Of a stretch of DNA of 64,000 nt, positions 42,589 through 51,819 are shown piece by piece; within the stretch, counting starts at the first letter, position 1, and the number at the start of each line of letters is the position of its first letter. The notes below the pieces were generated by a model that was given only the letters and a program-made list of their open reading frames with translations, was not told the origin of the DNA and made no database searches. This DNA is from an uncultured Eubacteriales bacterium (GTDB lineage: Bacteria; Bacillota; Clostridia; Oscillospirales; Acutalibacteraceae): NCBI GenBank assembly GCA_934728355.1, contig CAKVEA010000004.1, positions 30,767 through 94,766 of the forward strand. The letters are read 5' to 3'. A program made the translations under genes and the position numbers.

Positions 42589-43080
42589 ATGCTCAAAAAT
42601 TCTAATCCTAATTTTATTATTTTTGCAAATTTTATGCTTATGATTGCATGGCATCTTGCTATTTTGATTTTGTGCAGAATATTGCCAAGCAATTTTTTCA
42701 GTTCCGATAAATTTATTTATAAACCTAGAAAATGGGAAAAAAACGGCAATTTTTATATACGTGTGTTAAAAATAAAAAAATGGAAAGATAAACTTCCTCA
42801 ATTTGTGGCTAAAGAAGGATTTTCAAAAAAGAATTTCAATACTTCAGGTGTTAGTAAAGAATATTTAGAAAGATTTATATTAGAAACATGTCGAGCTGAG
42901 TGGAATCATCTTATGTGTTGCATGTATGGGCTGATATCATTTTTTATTAATTCCAAATTTTATGCCGTTTTATTTTCTATTATTCCAATAGTTGCAAATT
43001 TACCTTTTTTGGTTATACAGAGATTTAATAGATTAAGACTTATGAAATTGGCAGACAAAAAAATCATTTTTAATAATTAA
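42589..43080 (+). CDS. CrtO-like membrane acyltransferase family protein
   Basis: This 163-residue protein resembles the glycosyl-4,4'-diaponeurosporenoate acyltransferase (CrtO) family. It has one helix near the N-terminus, the motif YKPRKWEKNGNFYIRVLKIK with KWKDKLP, then two hydrophobic segments at about 107-145. The staphylococcal member acts on a carotenoid, but no carotenoid genes are seen here; many Firmicutes carry such proteins of unknown substrate. ATG follows GAAGAGG 13 bases after the previous gene. Confidence 0.72.
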   Translation: MLKNSNPNFIIFANFMLMIAWHLAILILCRILPSNFFSSDKFIYKPRKWEKNGNFYIRVLKIKKWKDKLPQFVAKEGFSKKNFNTSGVSKEYLERFILETCRAEWNHLMCCMYGLISFFINSKFYAVLFSIIPIVANLPFLVIQRFNRLRLMKLADKKIIFNN

Positions 43081-43105
43081 TCTTTCAAAAAATTGTCTTT
43101 AGGTA

Positions 43106-43134
43106 TTGTAAAATAAAAAAACATATGATATAAT
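43106..43134 (+). promoter_or_regulatory. Sigma-A promoter for rpmE
   Basis: TTGTAA at 43106-43111 and TATAAT at 43129-43134 are 17 bases apart with TG at 43126-43127 (extended -10). The leader to rpmE is about 55 bases. Confidence 0.75.
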
Positions 43135-43194
43135 AAAGCGAAAGTGTATGAATGCAGTAATTTAATTCATACAAACAGAGAGGTGGAATAGAGA

Positions 43195-43407
43195 ATGCAA
43201 AAAGAAATACATCCTTCTTATGGACCAACTAAAGTCAGATGTGCTTGTGGAAATGAAATGGAGATAAAATCAACTCGTAACGATATTTCAGTTGAAGTTT
43301 GTTCAAAATGTCATCCATTTTATACCGATAAGCAAAGATTTGTTGACACAGGTGGACGTATAGGAAAATTCAAAAAACGTTTGGCTTCTGCTTCAACAGC
43401 AGGTTAA
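43195..43407 (+). CDS. rpmE: 50S ribosomal protein bL31 (zinc-binding form)
   Basis: The 70-residue protein shows MQKEIHPSYGPTKVRCACGN and the zinc ligands C16, C18, C36 and C39 (VCSKCHPFYT), the zinc-containing form of bL31, plus DTGGRIGKFKKR. A GAGAGGTGG site precedes the ATG. A hairpin follows at 43427-43452. Confidence 0.96.
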   Translation: MQKEIHPSYGPTKVRCACGNEMEIKSTRNDISVEVCSKCHPFYTDKQRFVDTGGRIGKFKKRLASASTAG

Positions 43408-43426
43408 TGCAAACATTTTAGATGGT

Positions 43427-43460
43427 TAGGCGACGCATATTGGCGTTGCCTACTTTGTGT
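43427..43460 (+). terminator. Probable terminator after rpmE
   Basis: A 10-bp stem (43427-43436 with 43443-43452, one G-U pair) with loop ATATTG is GC-rich but followed by a weak tail (CTTTGTGTTAATTG). Partial termination with read-through into yigZ is plausible. Confidence 0.55.
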
Positions 43461-43477
43461 TAATTGTGGTGGTATAT

Positions 43478-44101
43478 TTGGAAAAACACTATAATGTTAT
43501 AAAAAATGATTCTGTTTTTGAAGAAACTGAAAAAAGATCTAAATTTATATCATATAGCTTTAAGGTTGAAAATGAATTTTCGGTAAAAGAAAAACTTAAA
43601 TCTATAAAATCTTTACATCACAGTGCAAAACATCATGTTTATGCGTATACTTTACTTTCATCTGAAAAATCAAGTGATGACGGCGAGCCTTCTGGCACTG
43701 CTGGCTTACCGATTTTGAACGTCATAAAAAATAATAATTTAAAAAATATTATTGTAATAATTGTTAGATATTTCGGTGGAATACTGCTTGGAACTCCAGG
43801 ACTTAGAAGAATGTATTCTTCAGGTGCTGAAGGTGTTATTAAAAATTCCGGAATTGTAAAACTTTGTATTTGCAGTAATATTATGGTTTCATGCAGCTAT
43901 AAGGATATAGGAAGTATTTTAAATTTGATTTCTGAATTCAAAGGAAAAATAGATAAAATTGATTATTTAGATATTGTGGTTGTAAAGTTTTATATTCAAA
44001 AAAATTATGAATTTGAAATTATAAAAAAACTTGAAAATATCATAAGAAATAAAGAAAGCATAAAGATTTTGTCTGAAAGTTATCAGGAAGTAGATGCATA
44101 A
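43478..44101 (+). CDS. yigZ: YigZ/IMPACT family protein
   Basis: The 207-residue protein belongs to the YigZ/IMPACT family, conserved but of uncertain function (translation stress or ribosome-associated roles proposed). It shows EETEKRSKFISYSF, HHSAKHHVYAYTL, DDGEPSGTAGLPIL and VRYFGGILLGTPGL, all family hallmarks. TTG at 43478 is chosen because GGTGGT lies just upstream and it aligns with the usual N-terminus; longer in-frame starts from 43457 would overlap the terminator hairpin tail. It leads into dgt after 18 bases. Confidence 0.88.
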   Translation: MEKHYNVIKNDSVFEETEKRSKFISYSFKVENEFSVKEKLKSIKSLHHSAKHHVYAYTLLSSEKSSDDGEPSGTAGLPILNVIKNNNLKNIIVIIVRYFGGILLGTPGLRRMYSSGAEGVIKNSGIVKLCICSNIMVSCSYKDIGSILNLISEFKGKIDKIDYLDIVVVKFYIQKNYEFEIIKKLENIIRNKESIKILSESYQEVDA

Positions 44102-44119
44102 AAGGGTGGTGAAAATTGT

Positions 44120-45124
44120 ATGTGCAGTATACGTGAAAAAACTCAAGAAATGGAGCTTGTTACACTTTGCGGCGAAGCTTCGTTTTCGTCTAAGACAAAA
44201 GGGAGAAAAATTTATGAAGAGCCATGTAGCATAAGAACTGAATATCAACGTGACAGAGACAGAATTATTCATAGTAAATCTTTTAGACGTCTTAAACATA
44301 AAACTCAGGTGTTTATTTCTCCGCTTGGAGATCATTATAGAACAAGACTCACGCATACTCTTGAAGTTTCTCAGATTTCAAGGACGGTTGCGAGAGCTTT
44401 GAGACTTAATGAAGATTTGACGGAAGCTATAGCTTTGGGTCATGACCTTGGTCATACTCCCTTCGGTCATGCAGGTGAAGAAGTTTTAAATAACCTTTGC
44501 AGCGGTGGCTTTCGCCACTACGAGCAAAGTGTACGAACTTTGGAAGTGCTTGAAAAGGAAGGAAAAGGATTAAATTTGACTGTTGAAGTCCTTGACGGTA
44601 TTTTGCATCATACTAAAGGTGAGTGGGCTTCAACTGCGGAAGGAAAAATAGTAAGATTTTGTGATAGAATTGCTTACATAAACCACGATATAGAAGATGC
44701 TTCAAGAGCTGGTATACTTAATTTGAATTATTTGCCCGAGAATTTTAAAAAATTAACTGAAAATGAGAATTCTTCCAGAATAAATGCTATGGTTAAGTCG
44801 CTAGTCGAAAATTCCAGTGGGATTAAAATAAGTATGGGATGTGAAATGAGTAAAGCATTTGATGAAGTACATGAATTTATGTACAAAAACGTTTATTTAA
44901 ATAAAAGCTCAGTTTCTGAAGAAGAGAAAGTCCCGTTTGTGATTAGTTCGCTCTTTAATTATTTAAAGCAAAATACTTCAAAAATACCATCATACCTTAT
45001 GAAAATTGCAGATAAAGATGGTATAGAAAGAGCAGTTTGCGATTATATTGCAGGGATGACAGATCAGTTTGCAATAAATTTATTTAAAGATATTTTTCTT
45101 CCGAGGTCCTCTAGAATTTTTTGA
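44120..45124 (+). CDS. dgt: dGTP triphosphohydrolase-like HD protein
   Basis: This HD-domain enzyme hydrolyses deoxynucleoside triphosphates to nucleoside and triphosphate. The 334-residue protein has RRLKHKTQVF, TRLTHTLEV with H79, the HD pair H108-D109 in LGHDLGHTPFGHAGE, and a later Asp in RIAYINHDIEDA. In Clostridia this gene commonly precedes dnaG and rpoD, as here. It ends four bases into the frame of dnaG's upstream region and is 23 bases from the chosen dnaG start. Confidence 0.92.
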   Translation: MCSIREKTQEMELVTLCGEASFSSKTKGRKIYEEPCSIRTEYQRDRDRIIHSKSFRRLKHKTQVFISPLGDHYRTRLTHTLEVSQISRTVARALRLNEDLTEAIALGHDLGHTPFGHAGEEVLNNLCSGGFRHYEQSVRTLEVLEKEGKGLNLTVEVLDGILHHTKGEWASTAEGKIVRFCDRIAYINHDIEDASRAGILNLNYLPENFKKLTENENSSRINAMVKSLVENSSGIKISMGCEMSKAFDEVHEFMYKNVYLNKSSVSEEEKVPFVISSLFNYLKQNTSKIPSYLMKIADKDGIERAVCDYIAGMTDQFAINLFKDIFLPRSSRIF

Positions 45125-45147
45125 TACTTAAAAGGAGGATGAATATT

Positions 45148-46908
45148 TTGAATCTTTCGGATGATTTTATAGCTGAGCTCAAAGAAAAAAATGATATTGT
45201 TGAAATTATTTCGGGTTATGTGGATATTGGGCGAAAAGGAAGAAATTTAATGGGTATTTGTCCATTCCATGCTGAACGTACTCCGTCGTTTTGTGTTTAC
45301 CCTTCCAGCGGTTCTTTTTATTGTTTTGGCTGCGGTGCCGGTGGAGATGTTATAACTTTTCTACGTCTTATAGAGCATTGGGACTATTTAGAAACGATAA
45401 AAAATTTATGTGAACGCTGCGGAATGAATTTTGATATCAGTGATGAAGAAAATGAGAAACAAAAACAAAAGATGATAATTTACAAAATAAACAGAGAAAC
45501 AGCTCGATTTTACCATAGATGTCTTTTGGAAAATCAAGGGTCTAATGCAAGGAGCTATTTGGTAAAAAGAGGGATTACTTCTTCTACAGCAACGCATTTT
45601 GGGCTTGGGTATTCACCGAAAAGCAGATTTGCACTTGTTGATTATCTAAGGAAAAAGGATTATCATATAAATGACATTATATTGTCGAATTTAGCATTTA
45701 AATCTCGAAATGGCGGATATATTGACAGATTTTGCGATAGACTTATGTTTCCGATAATAGACACAAGAGGAAATGTAATAGCTTTCGGTGCGAGAACACT
45801 TTCGGGACAAACTCCGAAATATATAAACACTTCTGATACTATGGTTTTTAAAAAAAGCAGTAATTTATTTGCACTTAATTTTGCGGTTAAGTCCGAAGAA
45901 AAAAACTTTATTTTAACAGAAGGATATATGGATGTTATATCTCTTCATCAAGCTGGATTTAAAAATGCTATTGCTACTTTAGGTACTTCTCTTACGGCTT
46001 CTCAAGTTAAAATTATTTCCAGATACTGTGAAGAAGTTTTAATTTCTTACGATTCGGATTTGCCGGGTCAAAAAGCTTCTGAAAGAGCGATAAATCTTTT
46101 GAAAAGTAATGGTATGAAAGTTAAAGTTATTTCAATTCCGAATTATAAAGACCCGGATGAGTTTTTGAAAGCTCAAGGGAAGAGCGGGACCGTGAAGTTT
46201 AGGGATTTGGTTAAAGAATCGAAAAGTGATCTTGAGTATAAGCTTTCGAATTTGAAATCTTCTGTAGATCTTACAACATCGGAAGGTAAAATAAAGTATT
46301 TGACTGAAGCTTCTAAAATACTTGCGTCCGGCGGAAATTATTTGGAAAGAGAAGTTTATGCAAGTATTATAAGTTCTGAAATAGATGTCAGAAAGTCTGT
46401 AGTTTTGATTCAAATAGAAAAGTACATAAAAAATTTAAAATCAAAAGCAAAAAAAGATGAGATGAAAAATATCGAAAAAAAACTTTCTGCTTTTAATGAT
46501 AAGATAAATAAAGAAAAGCATTTTAATTTAAGAGCAGCGAATGCTGAAGAAAGATTAATTTCTTGTATGATAAACGATTCAGTAGCAGCTAATAATATAA
46601 TTTTGGATGTTTCTTCTGATTTTTTTGCAACTGACTTTAATAAAAGACTATTTGAATGTGTAAAAGATATAATTTCAAAAGGAAAAGTACCTGATATATC
46701 AATTATATCCGGTTATGAATTTTCTTTTAAAGAAATTGGAAGAATAACTAAAATGATATGTATGTATGATAAATCTATGAGTAAAAAACAATGCATAGAC
46801 GAATATATATCTACTCTAAAAGAAGAAAAAGAAAAAAAGAAATTCAATCAAACAGAAGATATTTCTGAGATTGAAATTCAAAATTATATCAAAAATTTAG
46901 GACACTAA
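45148..46908 (+). CDS. dnaG: DNA primase
   Basis: DnaG makes RNA primers at the replication fork. The protein (586 residues from TTG 45148) has the CHC2 zinc finger with C38, H41, C59 and C62, the catalytic core, and TOPRIM motifs (LTEGYMDVISLHQAGF; SYDSDLPGQKA). The C-terminal part would bind DnaB. The start is uncertain: AAAGGAGG at 45131-45138 touches the ATG at 45139 but is nine bases before TTG 45148, which matches the usual N-terminus. Middle gene of dgt-dnaG-rpoD. Confidence 0.94.
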   Translation: MNLSDDFIAELKEKNDIVEIISGYVDIGRKGRNLMGICPFHAERTPSFCVYPSSGSFYCFGCGAGGDVITFLRLIEHWDYLETIKNLCERCGMNFDISDEENEKQKQKMIIYKINRETARFYHRCLLENQGSNARSYLVKRGITSSTATHFGLGYSPKSRFALVDYLRKKDYHINDIILSNLAFKSRNGGYIDRFCDRLMFPIIDTRGNVIAFGARTLSGQTPKYINTSDTMVFKKSSNLFALNFAVKSEEKNFILTEGYMDVISLHQAGFKNAIATLGTSLTASQVKIISRYCEEVLISYDSDLPGQKASERAINLLKSNGMKVKVISIPNYKDPDEFLKAQGKSGTVKFRDLVKESKSDLEYKLSNLKSSVDLTTSEGKIKYLTEASKILASGGNYLEREVYASIISSEIDVRKSVVLIQIEKYIKNLKSKAKKDEMKNIEKKLSAFNDKINKEKHFNLRAANAEERLISCMINDSVAANNIILDVSSDFFATDFNKRLFECVKDIISKGKVPDISIISGYEFSFKEIGRITKMICMYDKSMSKKQCIDEYISTLKEEKEKKKFNQTEDISEIEIQNYIKNLGH

Positions 46909-46946
46909 AAAACAAAAATGTTTTTTCAAGATAAAGGAGGAACAAA

Positions 46947-48026
46947 ATGGAGGAAAAAAATATAAATTCAACACAAATAGACAACGTTATAAAAGATTTA
47001 GCTCAACATGGTAAATCTTCTGGTCAGGTTAGTACAGGTGATATTCTTGAAGCAATGGGAGAAATTGAGTTTGATCCCGATGAAATAGATAAACTTTATG
47101 ATTCCATGGAATCAATGGGTGTGGAAATAATTGATGGAATCGATGAATCAGAAGCTGCATTGACTTCGGGTGACACTAAAGTTGACGAAGGAGCTATTTT
47201 GACGGATGACCCTGTAAAAGTATATTTAAAAGAAATAGGGACTGTTCCGCTTCTTAGCAGTGATGAAGAACTTGAACTTGCCAAAAGAATAGTCCAAGGC
47301 GATGAAAAAGCAAAGAAAAGACTTTCGGAGGCAAATTTAAGATTGGTTGTAAGTATTGCTAAGAGATATCTTGGTAGAGGAATGCACTTTCTTGATTTAA
47401 TTCAAGAGGGAAATTTGGGTCTTATGAAAGCAGTTGAAAAATTCGATTATACTAAAGGATTTAAATTTTCAACATATGCAACATGGTGGATACGTCAAGC
47501 CATAACAAGAGCTATTGCAGATCAAGCAAGAACTATAAGAATACCTGTTCATATGGTTGAAACAATGAATAAAGTCAGAAGAGTGTCGGGCCAACTTTTG
47601 CATTGTAACGGAAGAGAACCTACACCGGAAGAAGTAGCAGAAGAGTTAAATATGCCTGTTGAGAAAATTCGTGAAATAATGAGAGCCTCTCAGGATCCTC
47701 TTTCTCTTGAAACACCTATTGGAGAGGAAGATGATACTCACCTCGGAGACATGGTTCCCGATGGAGAAGCAGTTGCACCTGTTGAAGAAGCTTCTCATAT
47801 GCTTTTGAGAGACCAACTTAAAGAGGTTATCAATACCCTAAGTTCAAGAGAGAAAAAAGTTATACAAATGAGATTTGGAATCGGGGACGGTAGGCCTCAT
47901 ACTCTCGAAGAAGTAGGAAAAGAATTTGATGTTACACGAGAAAGAATACGTCAAATAGAAGCTAAGGCTTTAAGAAAGCTTCGTCATCCAAGCAGAAGTA
48001 GAAAGCTGAAAGACTATCTTGATTAA
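46947..48026 (+). CDS. rpoD: RNA polymerase primary sigma factor RpoD (SigA)
   Basis: The 359-residue housekeeping sigma factor shows a short acidic region 1.1, region 1.2 ([16 protein letters not shown]), region 2 ([35 protein letters not shown]), region 3 ([15 protein letters not shown]) and region 4.2 ([20 protein letters not shown]). The length fits Gram-positive SigA. AAGGAGG precedes the ATG. The consensus TTGACA/TATAAT promoters elsewhere in the window suit this factor. Confidence 0.97.
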   Translation: MEEKNINSTQIDNVIKDLAQHGKSSGQVSTGDILEAMGEIEFDPDEIDKLYDSMESMGVEIIDGIDESEAALTSGDTKVDEGAILTDDPVKVYLKEIGTVPLLSSDEELELAKRIVQGDEKAKKRLSEANLRLVVSIAKRYLGRGMHFLDLIQEGNLGLMKAVEKFDYTKGFKFSTYATWWIRQAITRAIADQARTIRIPVHMVETMNKVRRVSGQLLHCNGREPTPEEVAEELNMPVEKIREIMRASQDPLSLETPIGEEDDTHLGDMVPDGEAVAPVEEASHMLLRDQLKEVINTLSSREKKVIQMRFGIGDGRPHTLEEVGKEFDVTRERIRQIEAKALRKLRHPSRSRKLKDYLD

Positions 48027-48183
48027 AATCGGATTTATATTTTTATAAAGTTAATAAGTTATGAATATTTAATACATTAAGATACATTTTGATAGATATG
48101 TTTGCATGCAAAAATGTAAAATAATATTTTTGATGCAGTGCTCTCTATATTTTGTATCTTTTTTGTTTTTTATTATAAATATG
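48027..48183. other. AT-rich gap after rpoD
   Basis: No gene is seen here. A perfect 12-base palindrome TTTGCATGCAAA lies at 48101-48112 within a longer weak inverted repeat (ACATTTT/AAAATGT). No clear T-run follows, so termination after rpoD is not obvious. Confidence 0.4.
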
Positions 48184-48212
48184 TTGAAATTTAATTATAC
48201 ATGTGATATAAT
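48184..48212 (+). promoter_or_regulatory. Sigma-A promoter for the secreted protease gene
   Basis: TTGAAA at 48184-48189 and TATAAT at 48207-48212 are 17 bases apart, with TG at 48204-48205 (extended -10). The gene begins 44 bases downstream. Confidence 0.75.
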
Positions 48213-48255
48213 TTAATCATAACTAATAACAATTATGATATAAGGAGTTTCAATT

Positions 48256-49344
48256 ATGAATTTTAAAAAATCTTTAGCTTTTACATTATCTGCTTTAATT
48301 GTTTCGAATACAGCTTTTGCAGCTACAGATATTAAACAGGAAAGTACTAGCTTCACAAAAGTTTCATGCACTCAAAAAATCAATAATACACTTAAAAATG
48401 CTGGCAGAAAAGTAATAAGATTTGTAAAAAATCATCCTATTCTTGCATCAGCAATGGTTGTACCAGCTATACCTTTGGCTATTTTTTCGAAAAATTTTGC
48501 AAAAGCTGCTTGGTATTATGTAGACTTTAAAGGTGCCGAAATAACTTATAGAGTAGCTTTTAAAGGTATTACAGGAAAAAATACTATAACTCCACGCCAA
48601 GAAGGACATAGCTGGTGTGCTATAGCTTGTTTGACAGGATTGTTAAAAGATAAAGGAATTAAAGTTGAGCAAAAAGATATTTACAAAAATTTGTTTAAAA
48701 CATCTTGGGTACCTATATTTGAATGTAATAGAAAAAGAGGAGGCTTAAGCACTTCTCCGATGAATAAAGAAGAAATTAATCAACTTCATGATGCTAATTT
48801 AGATAAAGTAGCTAATAGTAGAAAGAGTGACAGTGTTTATCAATCACAATTTGATGAATATGTAAGGAAAGTATCAAAAAACAAACTGCGTTGTCAAAAA
48901 CTTTACATACCATATAACATTGATCAAGAACACACTATTAATGCTATAAAATCTATTCTTAAAAAATACAAAAAAGTGGCAATAACTGATTCATTTAATT
49001 TAAAAAGTGGTGCATACCATTGTGTAAATATAGTTAATATTGATAATGATAAAGATACTATAACTGTAGAAGATCCTGTAGGTTTATCTCGTGTACAAAA
49101 TATAAAAGATTATGTAAGTGAATATAACTCTAAATTTATTGATGCCGATAAAGATTCCTATTTTGATGTATATTTCGATCCCGGAATAGATATTGAAATT
49201 GTAACTGAAAATGAAAATGTATACAAAAACGGAGATATAGAAAATGTATTTTATATTGATCCTAAAAATTGTTCAGAAGGAATTTCGTTATTAAAAAAGC
49301 AATACAATATAGGAACAATAAAAACTTTTACAATTAAATCATAA
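48256..49344 (+). CDS. Secreted papain/C39-like cysteine protease, candidate effector
   Basis: This 362-residue protein has a clear signal peptide (cleavage near AFA at about 22), so it is exported. A hydrophobic stretch lies at about 60-85. The core looks like a papain-fold peptidase of the C39-like group: Cys121 in EGHSWCAIACLTG, His255 in SGAYHCVNIVNID, and Asp273 in VEDPVG. No ABC transporter domain is attached. The last 60 residues are an Asp/Glu/Asn-rich tail. It has its own promoter, GGAG before the ATG, and no related neighbours. It could act on host proteins, on envelope proteins, or process secreted peptides; the substrate is unknown. Confidence 0.72.
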   Translation: MNFKKSLAFTLSALIVSNTAFAATDIKQESTSFTKVSCTQKINNTLKNAGRKVIRFVKNHPILASAMVVPAIPLAIFSKNFAKAAWYYVDFKGAEITYRVAFKGITGKNTITPRQEGHSWCAIACLTGLLKDKGIKVEQKDIYKNLFKTSWVPIFECNRKRGGLSTSPMNKEEINQLHDANLDKVANSRKSDSVYQSQFDEYVRKVSKNKLRCQKLYIPYNIDQEHTINAIKSILKKYKKVAITDSFNLKSGAYHCVNIVNIDNDKDTITVEDPVGLSRVQNIKDYVSEYNSKFIDADKDSYFDVYFDPGIDIEIVTENENVYKNGDIENVFYIDPKNCSEGISLLKKQYNIGTIKTFTIKS

Positions 49345-49375
49345 AAAACAATTTTCCTAATGTAATTAATGATAC

Positions 49376-49404
49376 TTGACAATTAATTTTTTTAATGATA
49401 GAAT
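49376..49404 (+). promoter_or_regulatory. Sigma-A promoter for rplU
   Basis: TTGACA at 49376-49381 and TAGAAT at 49399-49404 are 17 bases apart with TG at 49396-49397. Transcription would start near 49411, giving a structured leader of about 90 bases. Confidence 0.8.
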
Positions 49405-49409
49405 TACTG

Positions 49410-49488
49410 TGCCGCATATTGCAGGCTATTCAAAGGTTTAATTAATAAATCTGCCTGCTCAATAGCGAGATAAGATAAAGGTAGGTGC
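49410..49488 (+). ncRNA. Ribosomal protein L21 leader (autoregulatory mRNA element)
   Basis: Upstream of rplU, GCAGGC and GCCTGC pair over a 28-base interval, with flanking ATTG/CAAT extending the stem, inside the predicted 5' leader. Firmicutes rplU genes carry a conserved L21 leader with this placement, thought to bind L21 and limit expression. The fold here was judged by eye; family membership is inferred from position and pairing. Confidence 0.65.
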
Positions 49489-49499
49489 GTAAAGAGAAT

Positions 49500-49808
49500 A
49501 TGTACGCAGTTATAAAAACAGGTGGTAAACAATACAAAGTTTCCGAAGGTGAAGTCATATACATCGAAAAACTTGACTTAGCCGAAGGAGAAAGTGTAAA
49601 TTTTGATGTTGTTGCCGGTCATGATGACAAGAATTTCCATGTTGGCAATCCTATTTTAAATTCTGCAAAAGTAGAAGGAAAAGTTTTGAAAAACGGTAAA
49701 GCAAAGAAAATTACTGTTTTCACTTACAAACCTAAAAAAGGATGCAAACGTAAATTAGGTCACAGACAAATGTACACTAAAGTACAAATTGAAAAAATTT
49801 CTTTTTAA
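49500..49808 (+). CDS. rplU: 50S ribosomal protein bL21
   Basis: The 102-residue protein begins [19 protein letters not shown] and contains [20 protein letters not shown], both standard for bL21. ATG at 49500 gives the normal N-terminus; an in-frame GTG at 49485 would add five residues and lies in the leader. It starts the rplU-prp-rpmA unit. Confidence 0.96.
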   Translation: MYAVIKTGGKQYKVSEGEVIYIEKLDLAEGESVNFDVVAGHDDKNFHVGNPILNSAKVEGKVLKNGKAKKITVFTYKPKKGCKRKLGHRQMYTKVQIEKISF

Positions 49809-49822
49809 TTTTTGTTTTTTCT

Positions 49823-50164
49823 ATGATTGAAATTAAAATTTTAACTCTTGAAAATGGTGATATTTGCGGATTTAAAATAGAAGGTCATGCTGGGTATGAA
49901 GAATACGGAAAGGACATTATTTGTGCAGCTGTTTCTTCTGCGGCATATATGGCTGTAAATACTATAACGGATATTTTAAATGTCGATGCGGATATAAAAA
50001 TCAATGAAAATGGGTTCATGTACTTGAGAATACCTTTAGAACATATTTTTGTTTGCAAAGACATACTTAGGGGTTTTAAATTGCACTTATTACTTTTAGA
50101 GGAGAATTATCCCAATAACATAAGAATTAGTTACGAGGAGGTGAAGCGAAATGCTAATGATTAA
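49823..50164 (+). CDS. prp: Ribosomal-processing cysteine protease Prp
   Basis: Prp removes the N-terminal extension of bL27 in Firmicutes and relatives. The 113-residue protein has the catalytic pair His22 and Cys34 in [18 protein letters not shown], the positions known for this family. It lies between rplU and rpmA, the conserved place, and overlaps rpmA by 14 bases. Its substrate motif is visible in the next gene. Confidence 0.94.
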   Translation: MIEIKILTLENGDICGFKIEGHAGYEEYGKDIICAAVSSAAYMAVNTITDILNVDADIKINENGFMYLRIPLEHIFVCKDILRGFKLHLLLLEENYPNNIRISYEEVKRNAND

Positions 50165-50426
50165 TATTCAGCTTTTTGCTCATAAAAAAGGTCAAGGATC
50201 AACTCATAACGGAAGAGATTCTGAATCTAAACGTTTAGGTGTTAAACGTGCAGATGGACAAATAGTTCGTGCAGGAAACATTATTGTTAAACAACGCGGA
50301 ACAAAAATTCATCCGGGTGAAAATGTTGGACGTGGCTCAGATGATAGCTTATTTGCTTTAATAAACGGAAAAGTTAAATTTGAAAGAGTCGGTCGTGACC
50401 GCAAACGTGTAAGTGTTTATGCGTAA
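50151..50426 (+). CDS. rpmA: 50S ribosomal protein bL27 with Prp-cleaved extension
   Basis: The 91-residue protein begins [18 protein letters not shown]. The [11 protein letters not shown] segment is the Prp cleavage site, so the mature protein starts at Ala10. The rest ([30 protein letters not shown]) is standard bL27. ATG at 50151 follows GAGGAGGTGA; a second ATG lies six bases on. A strong terminator follows. Confidence 0.96.
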   Translation: MLMINIQLFAHKKGQGSTHNGRDSESKRLGVKRADGQIVRAGNIIVKQRGTKIHPGENVGRGSDDSLFALINGKVKFERVGRDRKRVSVYA

Positions 50427-50438
50427 ATAATTTTTAAT

Positions 50439-50472
50439 AAAAGCGGATCTTTGAATGTAGATCCGCTTTTTC
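50439..50472 (+). terminator. Rho-independent terminator after rpmA
   Basis: A perfect 10-bp GC-rich stem (50441-50450 with 50459-50468), an eight-base loop and a T-run close the rplU-prp-rpmA transcript. Confidence 0.95.
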
Positions 50473-50520
50473 ATGGATTTATATTACTAAAATATTTTTT
50501 AGAAAGGGTGTGAATTAAAA

Positions 50521-51789
50521 ATGTTTGTGGATGTTGCTAAAATACTTGTTAAAGCAGGTAACGGCGGTAATGGTGCAGTTTCTTTTCATCGTGATAAATA
50601 TACTTCAACAGGAGGCCCTGACGGTGGAAATGGAGGAGCAGGCGGAAGTATAATTTTTATTGCAGATAATAATCTTTCGACTTTGTCAAGCTTTAGATAT
50701 AAAAAGAAATTCTTTGCAAAAAATGGTGCAAATGGTTTACCTGGTAAAAAAAGTGGGAAAAAGGGTGAAGATCTTATAATAAAGGTTCCTTTCGGAACCC
50801 TCATAAAAGATGCCGAAACAGATTCGGTAATATATGATATTTCTTCAGATAAACCATTTGTTTTATCACGTGGAGGGCGTGGAGGAGCTGGAAATATGAA
50901 TTTTGCAAGCTCAGTAAAACAATCTCCTAAATTTGCAAAACCGGGTGAAGAAGTTGAAGAATTGAAAATAAAACTTGAGTTAAAACTTCTTGCCGATGTT
51001 GGATTAATAGGTTATCCAAATGTAGGAAAGTCTACGATAATATCTATGTGTAGTGAGGCTAAACCTCAAATAGCAAATTATCATTTTACTACACTTTCTC
51101 CTATTTTGGGTGTAGTTAAATATAAAGATGACAGTTCTTTTGTTATGGCTGATATTCCCGGTCTTATTGAAGGTGCATGGAAAGGTATTGGGATTGGCCA
51201 TGAATTTTTGCGTCATATAGAAAGATGTAGACTTTTAATTCATGTTATTGATGTTTCAGGAAGTGAAGGAAGAAATCCTTGTAATGATTTTGAAAATATT
51301 AATAACGAACTTGAAAAATTCAATTCCGAGCTTTTGAAACGTCCTATGATAGTAGTTGGAAATAAATGCGATATTTCATCAAAAGAAAATATAGAAAAAT
51401 TAAAAAAATATGTAGAATCCAAAGGGTATAAATATCTTTCTATTGCTGCTTCTACTTCACAAGGAATGAATAAACTTCTTGATTTAATAGCTGAAAATTT
51501 AAGCAAACTTCCTCCTATTTATACTTTTGACTCGGAAAAAGTTGATGAAAATACCATAGAAGATGAATATGGTAAATTTGAAATAATAAAAGAAAAAAAT
51601 ACTTATGTTGTTAAATCGCCATGGCTTAAAAAACTTATAAAATCTACTAATTTTGATGATTATTATTCAATTAATTATTTTCAAAATTCTTTGACTAAAT
51701 CCGGTCTGACTGAGGCTTTAAAAGAAAAAGGAATAAAAGTAGGCGACACGGTTAGTGTAGATGAAATAGAATTTGAATTTTTTGAATAA
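50521..51789 (+). CDS. obg: GTPase Obg (ObgE/CgtA)
   Basis: Obg is an essential GTPase for 50S assembly and stress or sporulation signalling. The 422-residue protein has the glycine-rich Obg domain (KAGNGGNGAVSFHRDK, GGPDGGNGGAGGS), the G domain with G1 GYPNVGKST at about 164-172, G3 DIPGLIEGA and G4 NKCD, and a C-terminal OCT domain. ATG follows GAAAGGGTG. It is the usual neighbour of rpmA. Confidence 0.96.
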   Translation: MFVDVAKILVKAGNGGNGAVSFHRDKYTSTGGPDGGNGGAGGSIIFIADNNLSTLSSFRYKKKFFAKNGANGLPGKKSGKKGEDLIIKVPFGTLIKDAETDSVIYDISSDKPFVLSRGGRGGAGNMNFASSVKQSPKFAKPGEEVEELKIKLELKLLADVGLIGYPNVGKSTIISMCSEAKPQIANYHFTTLSPILGVVKYKDDSSFVMADIPGLIEGAWKGIGIGHEFLRHIERCRLLIHVIDVSGSEGRNPCNDFENINNELEKFNSELLKRPMIVVGNKCDISSKENIEKLKKYVESKGYKYLSIAASTSQGMNKLLDLIAENLSKLPPIYTFDSEKVDENTIEDEYGKFEIIKEKNTYVVKSPWLKKLIKSTNFDDYYSINYFQNSLTKSGLTEALKEKGIKVGDTVSVDEIEFEFFE

Positions 51790-51819
51790 TTATTGTTTTG
51801 AAGGAAGAATTTAATTTTT

